In this document: piece after piece, positions 36,693 through 44,988 of the stretch | How the letters are laid out: every line of letters starts with the position of its first letter | Numbering within the stretch: the stretch's first letter is position 1 | Origin: Bifidobacterium sp. ESL0784 | GTDB lineage: Bacteria > Actinomycetota > Actinomycetes > Actinomycetales > Bifidobacteriaceae | Direction: 5' to 3' | DNA length: 64,000 bases | NCBI RefSeq assembly: GCF_029433295.1 | Contig: NZ_JAQTHV010000003.1 | Coordinates: forward strand, 454,491 to 518,490 | The notes under the pieces: model-generated | Seen by the model: only the letters and a program-made list of their open reading frames with translations | What the model was told of the DNA's origin: nothing | Database searches by the model: none | Made by a program: the position numbers and the translations under genes

Positions 36693-38357
36693 CTATTCGA
36701 GATGAAGCGACTCGTCGGCCACGCTGAAATGCTCCCCAAGCTCGACCTGTGCCTGATCGCCTTGATGAAGAACCCTGCCGGCCACGGTGGTTCCGTTTGC
36801 AGAGCCCAAATCAGATACGGCAAACCGGCCGCCGCCGAGGTCGGTGACGCTAGCGTGGATGCGGCTGACATTGGTATTGCCGCCAACTCTCGCGGCACAG
36901 CGTTTGGAACGCCCGATCATCACCGTATTCACCGCCGTACATAGCCTGGACCCATCACTGTCACGCACCACCGCAAAAGATCGGGATGCAGCGGGCTGCT
37001 GAACAAAAGCGGAATTCGCAGGAGCCGTTTGGCCATTCATGCCATTCCGCCCGACCGCGGCGAACGTTGCCATATGGTTTGCCGCCTGCACCCTACCTGT
37101 TGAATCGGCTCCGGCCAGACCTGGATTTGAAGGCCTCAAAGCCCCGGACAGCGCACGGGTCCCGGAATCCAAGGGAGTTTGGGGCTCTGCGGGACGATCG
37201 GCCATCGTAACATCTGCTTTATTGTTTTCGGCATCGGCCTGATCGTGAGATTGCGGCAATTGGACCTGCGCGGAAGGCGGGTGTATAAGGCTCGGTCGAG
37301 TCTCACCGTCGGTATCGTGGGAGGAATCTGCCTGGCCGGAATTCCGATTTGTATGCATGTCGACGCCAATAGCGGTCTGAGCTGGAGAGTGAACTTGGGC
37401 TGGGCGCTGAGCCGGAGCTTGAGTTTGAGCTGACGTTTGAGTTTGAGATGGAACGTGGGATGAAGTCTGAGCTTGAGTTGGAGCCTGAGCCTGAGCTGAA
37501 GCCTGAGTTTGAGATGGAAGAGAGAACCCGGCAGATGAAGCCACGGACGCCTGCCTAGGGTCTGCGTAAGGCCGCCCAGACGCAGGCTGCAAGACGTCGG
37601 GACCATTTCCGCCGCCAGCCTGTTGCCCATTCGGGTAAGACTGTCCGAAAGGAGCCTGCCGACGAGCATCGTTCTGCAGGCCACTGCCGGCCTGACCATG
37701 TTGCGCATCGGATGCAAACGGATCGAACACGGCTTCCTGCGAACGACCTCGGGCTGAGAAATCCTGCGACGCCGAAGACTGCGCGCCCGCCATTCCCGAG
37801 GCGCCACCGAAATTGTTTGCAAGAAACTCGTTGAAATCGAACGCCGAAAACACACGGGAGCGCCGGACGAAATCCATCGTGCGTGCAGTGAGTTCCCGGT
37901 CGGCGGGCAGCACAAATTTCACCTTGCTCGAATCGGCAAGAAGCGCCAACAGAGCGAGTACCGACATCTGCTGAACAACAGGGGTCATCGGCAGGCAGCA
38001 AAACACCATTGCGTCATTGGCGACATACACGTTTTCCGGCTCGAAACGCAATATCTCCATCGGCAGGTTCGCCTTTGAGCACAGATCGCCGAGCCTGCCC
38101 AACGAGCGCAGCAGCGAGACATACTGCGATCGGGAGATGCCCATGCCCAGATATTCCTTGAGTGTGGGCAAACCGGTGATGTCGTAATAGAAAAGGTTGT
38201 TGTGACCCTTGACCTCGTATTTGAACCTGAGTAGAACCGGGGAAGGCCATGTCGCCAGCCATTCGGCACGTTCATAATCCAGGTTCTCGCCGCGCGTGGT
38301 ATGGATGCTCAGCGTGCGCGCGCCGGTGTGACGGTCCTTGAGTTTCTTCTCTTTCAC
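36693..38357 (-). CDS. DUF6382-like N-terminus plus C-terminal FHA protein
   Basis: About 554 residues. The first 200 resemble DUF6382, a domain found before FHA domains in Firmicutes: DYERAEWLATW, YYDITGLPTLKEYLG and LRFEPENVYV..CCLPM; it may stand in for the YukC/EssB pseudokinase. A Gln/Pro/Ala-rich disordered stretch (about 240-420) follows, then a C-terminal FHA domain with GRSKRC, SRIHAS and SANGTTVAG, which should bind phosphothreonine. The GTG at 38357 has AAAGGG five bases upstream. It ends the T7SS locus. Confidence 0.8.
   Translation of the reverse strand: MKEKKLKDRHTGARTLSIHTTRGENLDYERAEWLATWPSPVLLRFKYEVKGHNNLFYYDITGLPTLKEYLGMGISRSQYVSLLRSLGRLGDLCSKANLPMEILRFEPENVYVANDAMVFCCLPMTPVVQQMSVLALLALLADSSKVKFVLPADRELTARTMDFVRRSRVFSAFDFNEFLANNFGGASGMAGAQSSASQDFSARGRSQEAVFDPFASDAQHGQAGSGLQNDARRQAPFGQSYPNGQQAGGGNGPDVLQPASGRPYADPRQASVASSAGFSLPSQTQASAQAQAPTQAQTSSHVPSQTQTSAQTQAPAQRPAQVHSPAQTAIGVDMHTNRNSGQADSSHDTDGETRPSLIHPPSAQVQLPQSHDQADAENNKADVTMADRPAEPQTPLDSGTRALSGALRPSNPGLAGADSTGRVQAANHMATFAAVGRNGMNGQTAPANSAFVQQPAASRSFAVVRDSDGSRLCTAVNTVMIGRSKRCAARVGGNTNVSRIHASVTDLGGGRFAVSDLGSANGTTVAGRVLHQGDQAQVELGEHFSVADESLHLE
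37385..37525. repeat. Hexamer-like repeats in the FHA-gene linker
   Basis: The plus strand shows many runs of TGAGYT-type hexamers here, coding for the QTQAQ/AQAPTQ linker on the minus strand. Such short repeats can slip, so linker length may vary between strains. Confidence 0.5.
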
Positions 38358-38592
38358 GCTATCCCTTTCAACGCACGAGCACAAGCACGCCCAACACGCA
38401 CCTGCCATTGATACGATTTGACAGAATTATCTGAATAAAATCATTCTAATTCATTGGCGATAATTTCGATATCATGCTGGCGAAAGAATACAGACATCGC
38501 CAGCAAAAAGGAATCACTGTCGAGCAGACAGCCTTCATCACCGACTCCTTATACTTAAAACCACAACCAACAAAGACATCACCATCAGCGAC

Positions 38593-39492
38593 TCACTTCG
38601 CTGCACATGCTGGCGGACCGTCCAGAAACTCACGGTCCCCGTACAACCATGACCAGAAACGACGCACCCACGCACACAGGCCACGCGACGGCAACGGAAC
38701 CGCCATAGCCGCGATACGCTCACGGCACCAGGCCACGAACCCCTCCACATCAGAAACCACGCTCCGGTCCACCAACACACAACCATCCAGATCTGCGAAC
38801 CGCACATCCGCCACAGCCGGGATGATATCAATCGACGCCTTTCCACCGGCCGACGGCGACAATACCACCGCATGCTCCGTCAGACGCACACAATCCAACT
38901 GCGACCAGGAAGCGCGCACCACACGACGCCGGCCCGCCGACCCCTCACGAGCATGCGCGCCGCGCACCCAACGCTCCAACACCACACCATCCGCATCGAC
39001 CGTCAGCCGGCACGGAGTATTCCAACGCGAATCGAAATCATCGGCACGCCATTCAGCAAACACCCGCGTCAACTCCGCCGTGCTTGTACTCGGCACCGCA
39101 AACCAATCCGACACCGAACGAAACATCACATGCAACACCAACGAACAATCCAAACGTCCCCAACACAAGAACAAACACACCGCCATAATCCCAATAAGGC
39201 AAAGCACCGCCTTCCCCTCATCACCCGGAATATACAAAGTCCCGTTCCTCAGGAAACCCGCTAACAGCACCACGCCGAAAAACACTATGAACGGCAACAA
39301 GATGCGACGCACCCCACGCCCATACGCGTTCGACGCCTCAGTAAACTCGCCCCACATCGGACCAGTCAACATGAAATCAAATGACCGAGCAGCGGATGCA
39401 GACGAACTCGACGCACGGCCGCCCGATCCGACGGCATCTTGCGCGCGCACATGCCCGTCCGTCGGCAACCCCGCATTGCCAGAACCGCTCAT
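38593..39492 (-). CDS. YcxB-like membrane protein (paralogue A)
   Basis: About 299 residues. Two membrane spans at about 60-105 follow the marker FDFMLTGPMWGEFTEASNAYGRG. The C-terminal 110 residues resemble the YcxB C-terminal domain (WSQLDCVRLTEHAVVLSPSAGG, CVLVDRSVVSDVEGFVAWCRERIA). It is strikingly similar to the gene at 41673-42527. Its ATG overlaps the stop of the upstream gene (TGATG), so the pair is coupled. A role in the membrane part of the T7SS is inferred from location only. Confidence 0.75.
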   Translation of the reverse strand: MSGSGNAGLPTDGHVRAQDAVGSGGRASSSSASAARSFDFMLTGPMWGEFTEASNAYGRGVRRILLPFIVFFGVVLLAGFLRNGTLYIPGDEGKAVLCLIGIMAVCLFLCWGRLDCSLVLHVMFRSVSDWFAVPSTSTAELTRVFAEWRADDFDSRWNTPCRLTVDADGVVLERWVRGAHAREGSAGRRRVVRASWSQLDCVRLTEHAVVLSPSAGGKASIDIIPAVADVRFADLDGCVLVDRSVVSDVEGFVAWCRERIAAMAVPLPSRGLCAWVRRFWSWLYGDREFLDGPPACAAK

Positions 39493-40340
39493 CAGCACCC
39501 ACTCCTTTCGGATAATACGGCATCCCGATCCGCCTGCCGCTCACGTTCCTGGTTGAGGCGCTCGCCCTCGGCCAGCCACTCCAGCTCCGGACGCATCAAC
39601 GCCAACGCCTCCGACACCGCCGCGGGATCACGCACCCCACGACCCGCCAGACGCCTCGCACGCCGATACCGCCTCGACGCCTCACGCACACGCCCATGCA
39701 CCCGCCAGCACACACGCCACACGCCAGACACACCCGAACGCGGCAACGCCACACCCTCACCGTCCCACTCAGGACGAAACGCCCAGTTCACCCCCACCAT
39801 GTTCCACAACGCCGAATCACTGCGCCAATCCGCCACCGGCAGAAACACGAAACGACGCGTCACCACCGGCCACCGCCGCATGAACGCATACGGCGTACGC
39901 ACCACCGTCCCGTCGGCCGCCACCTCCTCGCCGCCCAGCCCGCACAACGACGTCGACACTGAAACCGACAGCCCCCCCCGCGGATCCGCGCCCCCGGACA
40001 CACGCAACCCATGGAACCGGAAAAACGAACGCGCCTCACCCGAACGAAACACAAACAGAAACGGCGGACGCACCAGACACCACACAAAAAAACAACCAAT
40101 CAAAAAACCACCGGTCACCGGCCAAAACTCATCCTTGCTGACTTCCGCAGAAGAAGGCAGCCCGAAAAACAGCGGAATATAATACGTGAAAACCGCGGCA
40201 ACCGAAAACCACCCGGCGCATACCGTGCCGATCAACCCCAGCTTGCGCATGTAGACACCGTTCTCCGCACGGAACAGCTCCCTGCGGTACCCCCAACCCA
40301 AAACGAAACGGACCCGACAGAACGGACGGGGAACCATCAA
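39492..40340 (-). CDS. Hypothetical membrane protein in the T7SS locus
   Basis: 282 residues, not recognised. Two spans near 33-58 (GTVCAGWFSVAAVFTYYIPLFFG) and 70-92, then a basic, Trp/Arg/Val-rich soluble part and a charged C-terminal helix (RYRRARRLAGRG..LEWLAEGERLNQERERQ). The same bacterial-PH/YcxB-like flavour as its neighbours is possible. A TTG at 40340 or ATG at 40337 could start it, and an in-frame ATG at 40250 is also possible. Coding-strand composition is strongly G/T-rich. Confidence 0.65.
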   Translation of the reverse strand: MMVPRPFCRVRFVLGWGYRRELFRAENGVYMRKLGLIGTVCAGWFSVAAVFTYYIPLFFGLPSSAEVSKDEFWPVTGGFLIGCFFVWCLVRPPFLFVFRSGEARSFFRFHGLRVSGGADPRGGLSVSVSTSLCGLGGEEVAADGTVVRTPYAFMRRWPVVTRRFVFLPVADWRSDSALWNMVGVNWAFRPEWDGEGVALPRSGVSGVWRVCWRVHGRVREASRRYRRARRLAGRGVRDPAAVSEALALMRPELEWLAEGERLNQERERQADRDAVLSERSGC

Positions 40341-40532
40341 CCGACCTGTCCGGCAAAAAACGCCCGCTCATCATTTGCCTCCATGCAATAGATCGTCAAA
40401 ACCGTTCCTGAACCCGTTCTTCGCGTCCTTATACCACTGCTGTTTTTACCTTGATTCCATATCCAATCGACTGCCATACCTGCGCCTATTCCTCATCACA
40501 TTCTCGTTTATTAGCACAGCATGCACCGCTCT

Positions 40533-41456
40533 TCACCGTTTGAGTATCCACTGGTTGACCATCCCGACACACAGGAGCGGGAAGAACCCGAACAGCCCCG
40601 CCATGCAGAACGCCTTCTCATCGCCATCAAGCAGCACGGCCAGCAGCAGCAAGCACACCAGCCCCACACCCGCCGAAAGCCAGCACGAAGCTTTCAGCCC
40701 CGAACGGCTACCCTCCGACAAGAAGCTCGAAATCTTGAAGTACCAATACCCGGATACCGCGATGAATACGGCCTGGACGACCAGCGAGACAGCCAGCAAC
40801 GACACCGCGCGGTTGTCACCGGAAAAACCACCGTGCCCCATCCAAAGGAACCACACGCCCATCCCCAAAGCCAGCGCCGCCATACCGAACATCACAAACG
40901 AGAACTGACGCACCCTTCGGCGATAGGGCACATACCCATGCTCTTCGGCCGAGCCTCCGCGCTCAGCCTCGTCACTCCAGATCAGGCCATGCCCCGACTT
41001 GAGCACCGCCGCAGTATCCGGCATCGTTTTGGGACGCCTCACGCCCTCCGGCAAGTCCTCCCCGAACAGACGATCCCCGCCAAACAAAGCCACAGCCGAA
41101 ACCAACAAACCCGGTAACACATAAGGAATATATGACTTGGAACCAGATATCCACGCAATAACCGCAAACACCGGAATCATGATCCCGCCATAACCGGCAA
41201 CTCGAAACCAGTCATACCACCGATCCTTGGGCTTCCACGCAAGCAGTAAGAGCATGCTGCCCTCCAATCCAAGCAGCAAACCTTGAAGCATCCATTGCCA
41301 CAAAACAGGCGAGTCTTTACCATCAAGAAACCCAATTGTCGAGTGATACAGAAGAAACACACATACCACCAAGCAAAAGACTCCATACAACCGGGCCTGT
41401 ATACGGTAACGGACAACAGACGGACAGGGCTTCCTACCCTCATCCAAAAATCTCAT
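40533..41456 (-). CDS. Hypothetical polytopic membrane protein
   Basis: 307 residues with about eight hydrophobic segments in two halves: four near 22-145 and four near 185-300, with an acidic soluble stretch between. No enzyme motif was recognised. It lies in the T7SS locus between the two YcxB-like paralogues. GAGAGGA precedes the ATG. Gaps of 192 and 216 bases surround it; the upstream one holds a TGTTCCCC/GGGGAACA hairpin at 41485-41515. Confidence 0.7.
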   Translation of the reverse strand: MRFLDEGRKPCPSVVRYRIQARLYGVFCLVVCVFLLYHSTIGFLDGKDSPVLWQWMLQGLLLGLEGSMLLLLAWKPKDRWYDWFRVAGYGGIMIPVFAVIAWISGSKSYIPYVLPGLLVSAVALFGGDRLFGEDLPEGVRRPKTMPDTAAVLKSGHGLIWSDEAERGGSAEEHGYVPYRRRVRQFSFVMFGMAALALGMGVWFLWMGHGGFSGDNRAVSLLAVSLVVQAVFIAVSGYWYFKISSFLSEGSRSGLKASCWLSAGVGLVCLLLLAVLLDGDEKAFCMAGLFGFFPLLCVGMVNQWILKR

Positions 41457-41672
41457 AAAGCAGTCCTCTCTCCAAAGCCATTTATGTTCCCCGACACCAC
41501 CCTTTCAGGGGAACAAACTCCACCGGCACCCAAACCCATATGTCAGGCTTCCATCTATCGGAATAGTACGTTCGCTATTGGTCTCACACAGGACGGAAAC
41601 TTCTAGCGAGACTCTCGGCCATTACCGACTTTCTTCGTTAAAACCACGGTCAAAGACCATGCACAACCCCGT

Positions 41673-42527
41673 TCACTTGTTCGCCGCCCATGCCGGCGGG
41701 CCGTCCAGATACTTCCCGTCCGCATACAGCCACGACCACAACCCACGCCACCAACGACGCGGGCCACGCAACCGAGGCGACGCGGCCGCGATACGCTCCC
41801 GACACCAGGAGACGAACCCGTCCACATCAGGCACCACCCTCCGATCCACCAGCACACAACCGGACAAATCCGCGAACTTCGCATCCGCGATCGCCGGAAT
41901 GATGTCCACACCAGACAGGCCGCCAGCCGACGGCGAGAGCACCACCGCCTCCTCCGTCAGCCGCACACACGCCAGATCCGACCACGAGACACGCATCTCA
42001 CGCACCCCGCCCCGCACACGACGCAGTAGCACCACCCCGTCCTGGTCCGCCACCAGGCGGCACGGCGTCAGCCAACGCGCGTCGAACCGGTGCTCACGCC
42101 ACGCCGACACCGTCTCCTTCGCCTGCCACGTATTCAACGCCGGCACATCGAACCACTCACACGCCGACCACAACACCGTATGCATCAACAACCAACACGA
42201 ATACGACCGCGTACACGCCAACAAACCAATAGCACCGATGGCCGTCAAAAGAAGCATCTCGAACGGCGTGCACACAGAAAACCCCACCCACAAGGCCGCA
42301 AAACCACCGATGACCAAGAGGACGCCGATGAGACGTATCCCCCTGCCGTACGCGTTCGACGCCTGCGCGAACCTGCACCACATCGGCCCAGTCAACGTAA
42401 AATCAAACGACCAAGCACCCGACCGAGACGAATCCGAAGACTGGCCGACCGGCCCGACGGCACGCCACACGCCTACGAACTTATTCCCCGGCCTTCCAAG
42501 ATCCTCAACGCCAGCCATCCGCTCCAT
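41673..42527 (-). CDS. YcxB-like membrane protein (paralogue B)
   Basis: 284 residues. FDFTLTGPMWCRFAQASNAYGRG and the C-terminal RVSWSDLACVRLTEEAVVLS are close to the gene at 38593-39492, so the two are a duplicate pair. Two membrane spans sit near 75-115. The C-terminal half has the YcxB-like pattern. It follows the YukD/EsaB gene by 42 bases and lies in the T7SS locus; no catalytic residues are visible. Confidence 0.75.
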   Translation of the reverse strand: MERMAGVEDLGRPGNKFVGVWRAVGPVGQSSDSSRSGAWSFDFTLTGPMWCRFAQASNAYGRGIRLIGVLLVIGGFAALWVGFSVCTPFEMLLLTAIGAIGLLACTRSYSCWLLMHTVLWSACEWFDVPALNTWQAKETVSAWREHRFDARWLTPCRLVADQDGVVLLRRVRGGVREMRVSWSDLACVRLTEEAVVLSPSAGGLSGVDIIPAIADAKFADLSGCVLVDRRVVPDVDGFVSWCRERIAAASPRLRGPRRWWRGLWSWLYADGKYLDGPPAWAANK

Positions 42528-42569
42528 CCCCCCCCCCAGGCACAGCCTCGTCGATTTTGGACCTGCCCA

Positions 42570-42833
42570 TCACACCAGCATGACCTGGCTGCCATCCACC
42601 AGACCCGCACTCGACACGCTCGCCGCAGGATTGAGCAAACGGCCCGTCCCCGAATCCATGAACGCCACATCGCCACGGTCCACATACCGGCCCGGCTCAC
42701 GGCCCGCCAGAATCGAGCCAGTCAACACCGCAGCCTCATGCACCGACATGTCCGACGGCACCCACACATCATACGACCGTCGCGTCGCCGGCAGCCACAC
42801 ATGCAACAACACCCTATCGCCCTGATCCGCCAT
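42570..42833 (-). CDS. esaB: YukD/EsaB ubiquitin-fold T7SS protein
   Basis: About 87 residues with the beta-grasp pattern of YukD/EsaB: VLLHVWLPATRRSYDVWVPSDMSVHEAAVL, then a loop ending RLLNPAASVSSAGLVDGSQVMLV. These small cytoplasmic proteins are required for T7SSb activity in Firmicutes. AAGGA about eight bases upstream supports the ATG at 42833 (the frame opens at 42863). It lies between the YwqH-like gene and the YcxB-like gene. Confidence 0.8.
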   Translation of the reverse strand: MADQGDRVLLHVWLPATRRSYDVWVPSDMSVHEAAVLTGSILAGREPGRYVDRGDVAFMDSGTGRLLNPAASVSSAGLVDGSQVMLV

Positions 42834-42921
42834 CAACCCATCCTTCCAAAGAAAACGACACATCCTGTCACAAAGACAGACGCAGCAAAACCCCGAGCCG
42901 GAAAATCCGACACACTAAAGG

Positions 42922-43338
42922 TCACCAGTCATGGACCCACTTCTGCAACGCATTGACGACATTGTTCAGCGTCCTCTGAGCATCGCCGATAATGCCATTG
43001 TTGTCAATTTTCTGGTCGTTCAGCTCATTTATCTTGTCATGAATCTGGTCGTACACATTGTCAACCGCGTTCGTATACGAATCCGCATCACCATGCGCAC
43101 TGCTCTTCTTATGTTCGAAATCCTCACGCCGGTCGCCTTGCCAGGTGCCACCTACGTCATACTTGTTAATCGAACGCGACAACCCCTTGCACGACTGATA
43201 GATGCCGTCGACTTGGCCGAGGGCCGTCTTCAGACGGGACAGCTGCTCGTCAATCTTTGCATTCGATGCCTTCGCGGACGCAATACACGACTGTGCGTTT
43301 GACCGCTGATTTTCCAGCTGTCTCCTACTCTGCGCCAT
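42922..43338 (-). CDS. YwqH-like / DUF5082 small alpha-helical protein
   Basis: About 138 residues, almost all helical: a coiled coil at 1-55, GGTWQGDRREDFEHKK in the middle (a W-x-G-like turn), and a second coiled coil with HDKINELNDQKIDNN. This is the pattern of YwqH/DUF5082 proteins found beside LXG toxins, thought to help target or chaperone them. The ATG at 43338 has AAGGAG nine bases upstream. The stop of immunity candidate 2 is 51 bases upstream. Confidence 0.75.
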   Translation of the reverse strand: MAQSRRQLENQRSNAQSCIASAKASNAKIDEQLSRLKTALGQVDGIYQSCKGLSRSINKYDVGGTWQGDRREDFEHKKSSAHGDADSYTNAVDNVYDQIHDKINELNDQKIDNNGIIGDAQRTLNNVVNALQKWVHDW

Positions 43339-43389
43339 CCCAATCAACTCCTTATGTTCATCAACCCAAATGAAAACGAGCCCTAGGCA

Positions 43390-44106
43390 TTAAGCCTGGC
43401 CAACTTCGTCCGGACCATCCACTTCTTGAATATACCCCTCACGAATCAGATGCTTCACACTCGACAATGCCGCCCCGTGCTCAATCACATCCAACGCATA
43501 CTTCCGCCGAATCACATCGGTCTCATCATCTGGCCGCACGTCGAACTCATGGGCACGACGATCAATCTCCTGCAAATCCCAAGCTCGGTAAGCCAGCAGA
43601 GGCACACGATTCGAATACGAGCCGACCTCCCCCGGCTGCATGAACAGGCCACCGTTCGGCCCCGCATACATCAACACGAATCCGGCACCATTCTCCTGTG
43701 CATCCATCAGGCACACCGCACCAGGCTTGGGCTTCCCTGCCGAATACCAGCGCCCGTCCAGATATTTGGAAAACAGGTCAGGTAGATTCCACGGCCGACC
43801 ATCATAGGAATGGAACGTGCGGATCGCCTCAGGCCAGTCCATATAAGGATCATGCATCAGCAAATCGGCCAACAGTCTGAGGTTTCCCTCTCCCTTGACC
43901 GTCATCACAGGCGATGACACATTGCGATGCACGCCATACACCCCACACCCCTCCGACGAAGGCACAAACCGGTAGAAATTCTCCCGATCCACCGTTTCCT
44001 CACCCGTCTGCTCCAGACAATCCACGCCTTCGCCCGAACGATACAACACCCACCAACGTTGGCGGGCCACCGGGCTCAGGGCCCCGACCACAGCATTAAA
44101 ATCCAT
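43390..44106 (-). CDS. Candidate T7SS immunity protein 2 (tandem paralogue)
   Basis: About 238 residues with no membrane span or signal peptide. It is similar to the upstream gene: LSPVARQRW, GNLRLLADLLMHDP, KYLDGRWYSAGKPKPGAVCLM and the C-terminal DDETDVIRRKYALDV. Position directly after the LXG-TNT toxin and the soluble nature suggest it neutralises the toxin's NADase domain. The ATG at 44106 has GGAGG eight bases upstream, so I reject the earlier TTG at 44121. Confidence 0.6.
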   Translation of the reverse strand: MDFNAVVGALSPVARQRWWVLYRSGEGVDCLEQTGEETVDRENFYRFVPSSEGCGVYGVHRNVSSPVMTVKGEGNLRLLADLLMHDPYMDWPEAIRTFHSYDGRPWNLPDLFSKYLDGRWYSAGKPKPGAVCLMDAQENGAGFVLMYAGPNGGLFMQPGEVGSYSNRVPLLAYRAWDLQEIDRRAHEFDVRPDDETDVIRRKYALDVIEHGAALSSVKHLIREGYIQEVDGPDEVGQA

Positions 44107-44155
44107 ATAGAACACCTCCAAAAATACAATTGGACCAAAACAACCGGGATAAGTT

Positions 44156-44923
44156 TTATAGGCCTACACTCCAAAGGCTGCTAAATTTTTCCCGCACGAA
44201 AAAGGCCACAATCTTCTCCGCATCTGGATTATCTTCGGAGCCCAAAGCACGGATACGATTCCACGCACACCGCAGGGTCCACGCAGCCTCCGCCATCGCA
44301 GATACCGCGTGGCGGTACACGGAATAGCCGTAAGCGGCACCATCCGGAGCCAGCACCTCATGCCGGCCAGGGATATTGCCATATTCGTAATAACCATCTC
44401 CACCATCCACGTACACCAGACGATACACCGGCAAGCCGTCGCGGCCCGTACCACCGCCGACCAGACACACCGCATGCCGTCTTAACGAACCGGACGACCA
44501 CCATCGCGAATCTACGAACTCACCAACTACCTCAGGGACTTCCCAAGGCGTCATTGCCTCTCGTTTCAGTTTGTAAAGCCCCGAAGGCAACTCCGGCCAC
44601 ACTTGGCGGCAAGCCGCAAGTATCGATGGGTCACCGGTCTCATTGGGATCACCATGCTTCGCCAACACCAGATCGAACAACAGGCGCAGACCATCCAAAG
44701 TATCCACCTTCAGAAACGAATCATGATAACGACCGCGGTACCTGGCATCGAACCCTCCCTCAGTGAGATACACACAGAACATATTCTCCACCTGGAACCC
44801 CAATGGGCTCAACGACACGCCGGCGACACCCCCATTCAGCACATCCATATCCGCCTTCCACCCATACCGTCGCGCCACGGGATCCAACGCCGCAGCCACT
44901 TTTTTCGCATCTCCAGAATCCAT
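44156..44923 (-). CDS. Candidate T7SS immunity protein 1
   Basis: 255 residues, soluble. AALDPVARRYGW, LDGLRLLFDLVLAKHGDP and EFVDSRWWSSGSLRRHAVCLV match the next gene, so the two arose by duplication. It starts 65 bases after the toxin stop. The paired arrangement right after an LXG toxin fits immunity genes, and a second copy could protect against a variant toxin. No known family was recognised. Confidence 0.6.
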   Translation of the reverse strand: MDSGDAKKVAAALDPVARRYGWKADMDVLNGGVAGVSLSPLGFQVENMFCVYLTEGGFDARYRGRYHDSFLKVDTLDGLRLLFDLVLAKHGDPNETGDPSILAACRQVWPELPSGLYKLKREAMTPWEVPEVVGEFVDSRWWSSGSLRRHAVCLVGGGTGRDGLPVYRLVYVDGGDGYYEYGNIPGRHEVLAPDGAAYGYSVYRHAVSAMAEAAWTLRCAWNRIRALGSEDNPDAEKIVAFFVREKFSSLWSVGL

Positions 44924-44988
44924 ACGTCACTCCTTTCAAAACGACCCACACACGCCATTGTTAGACATCAGGCAATACTCTTCCTATT

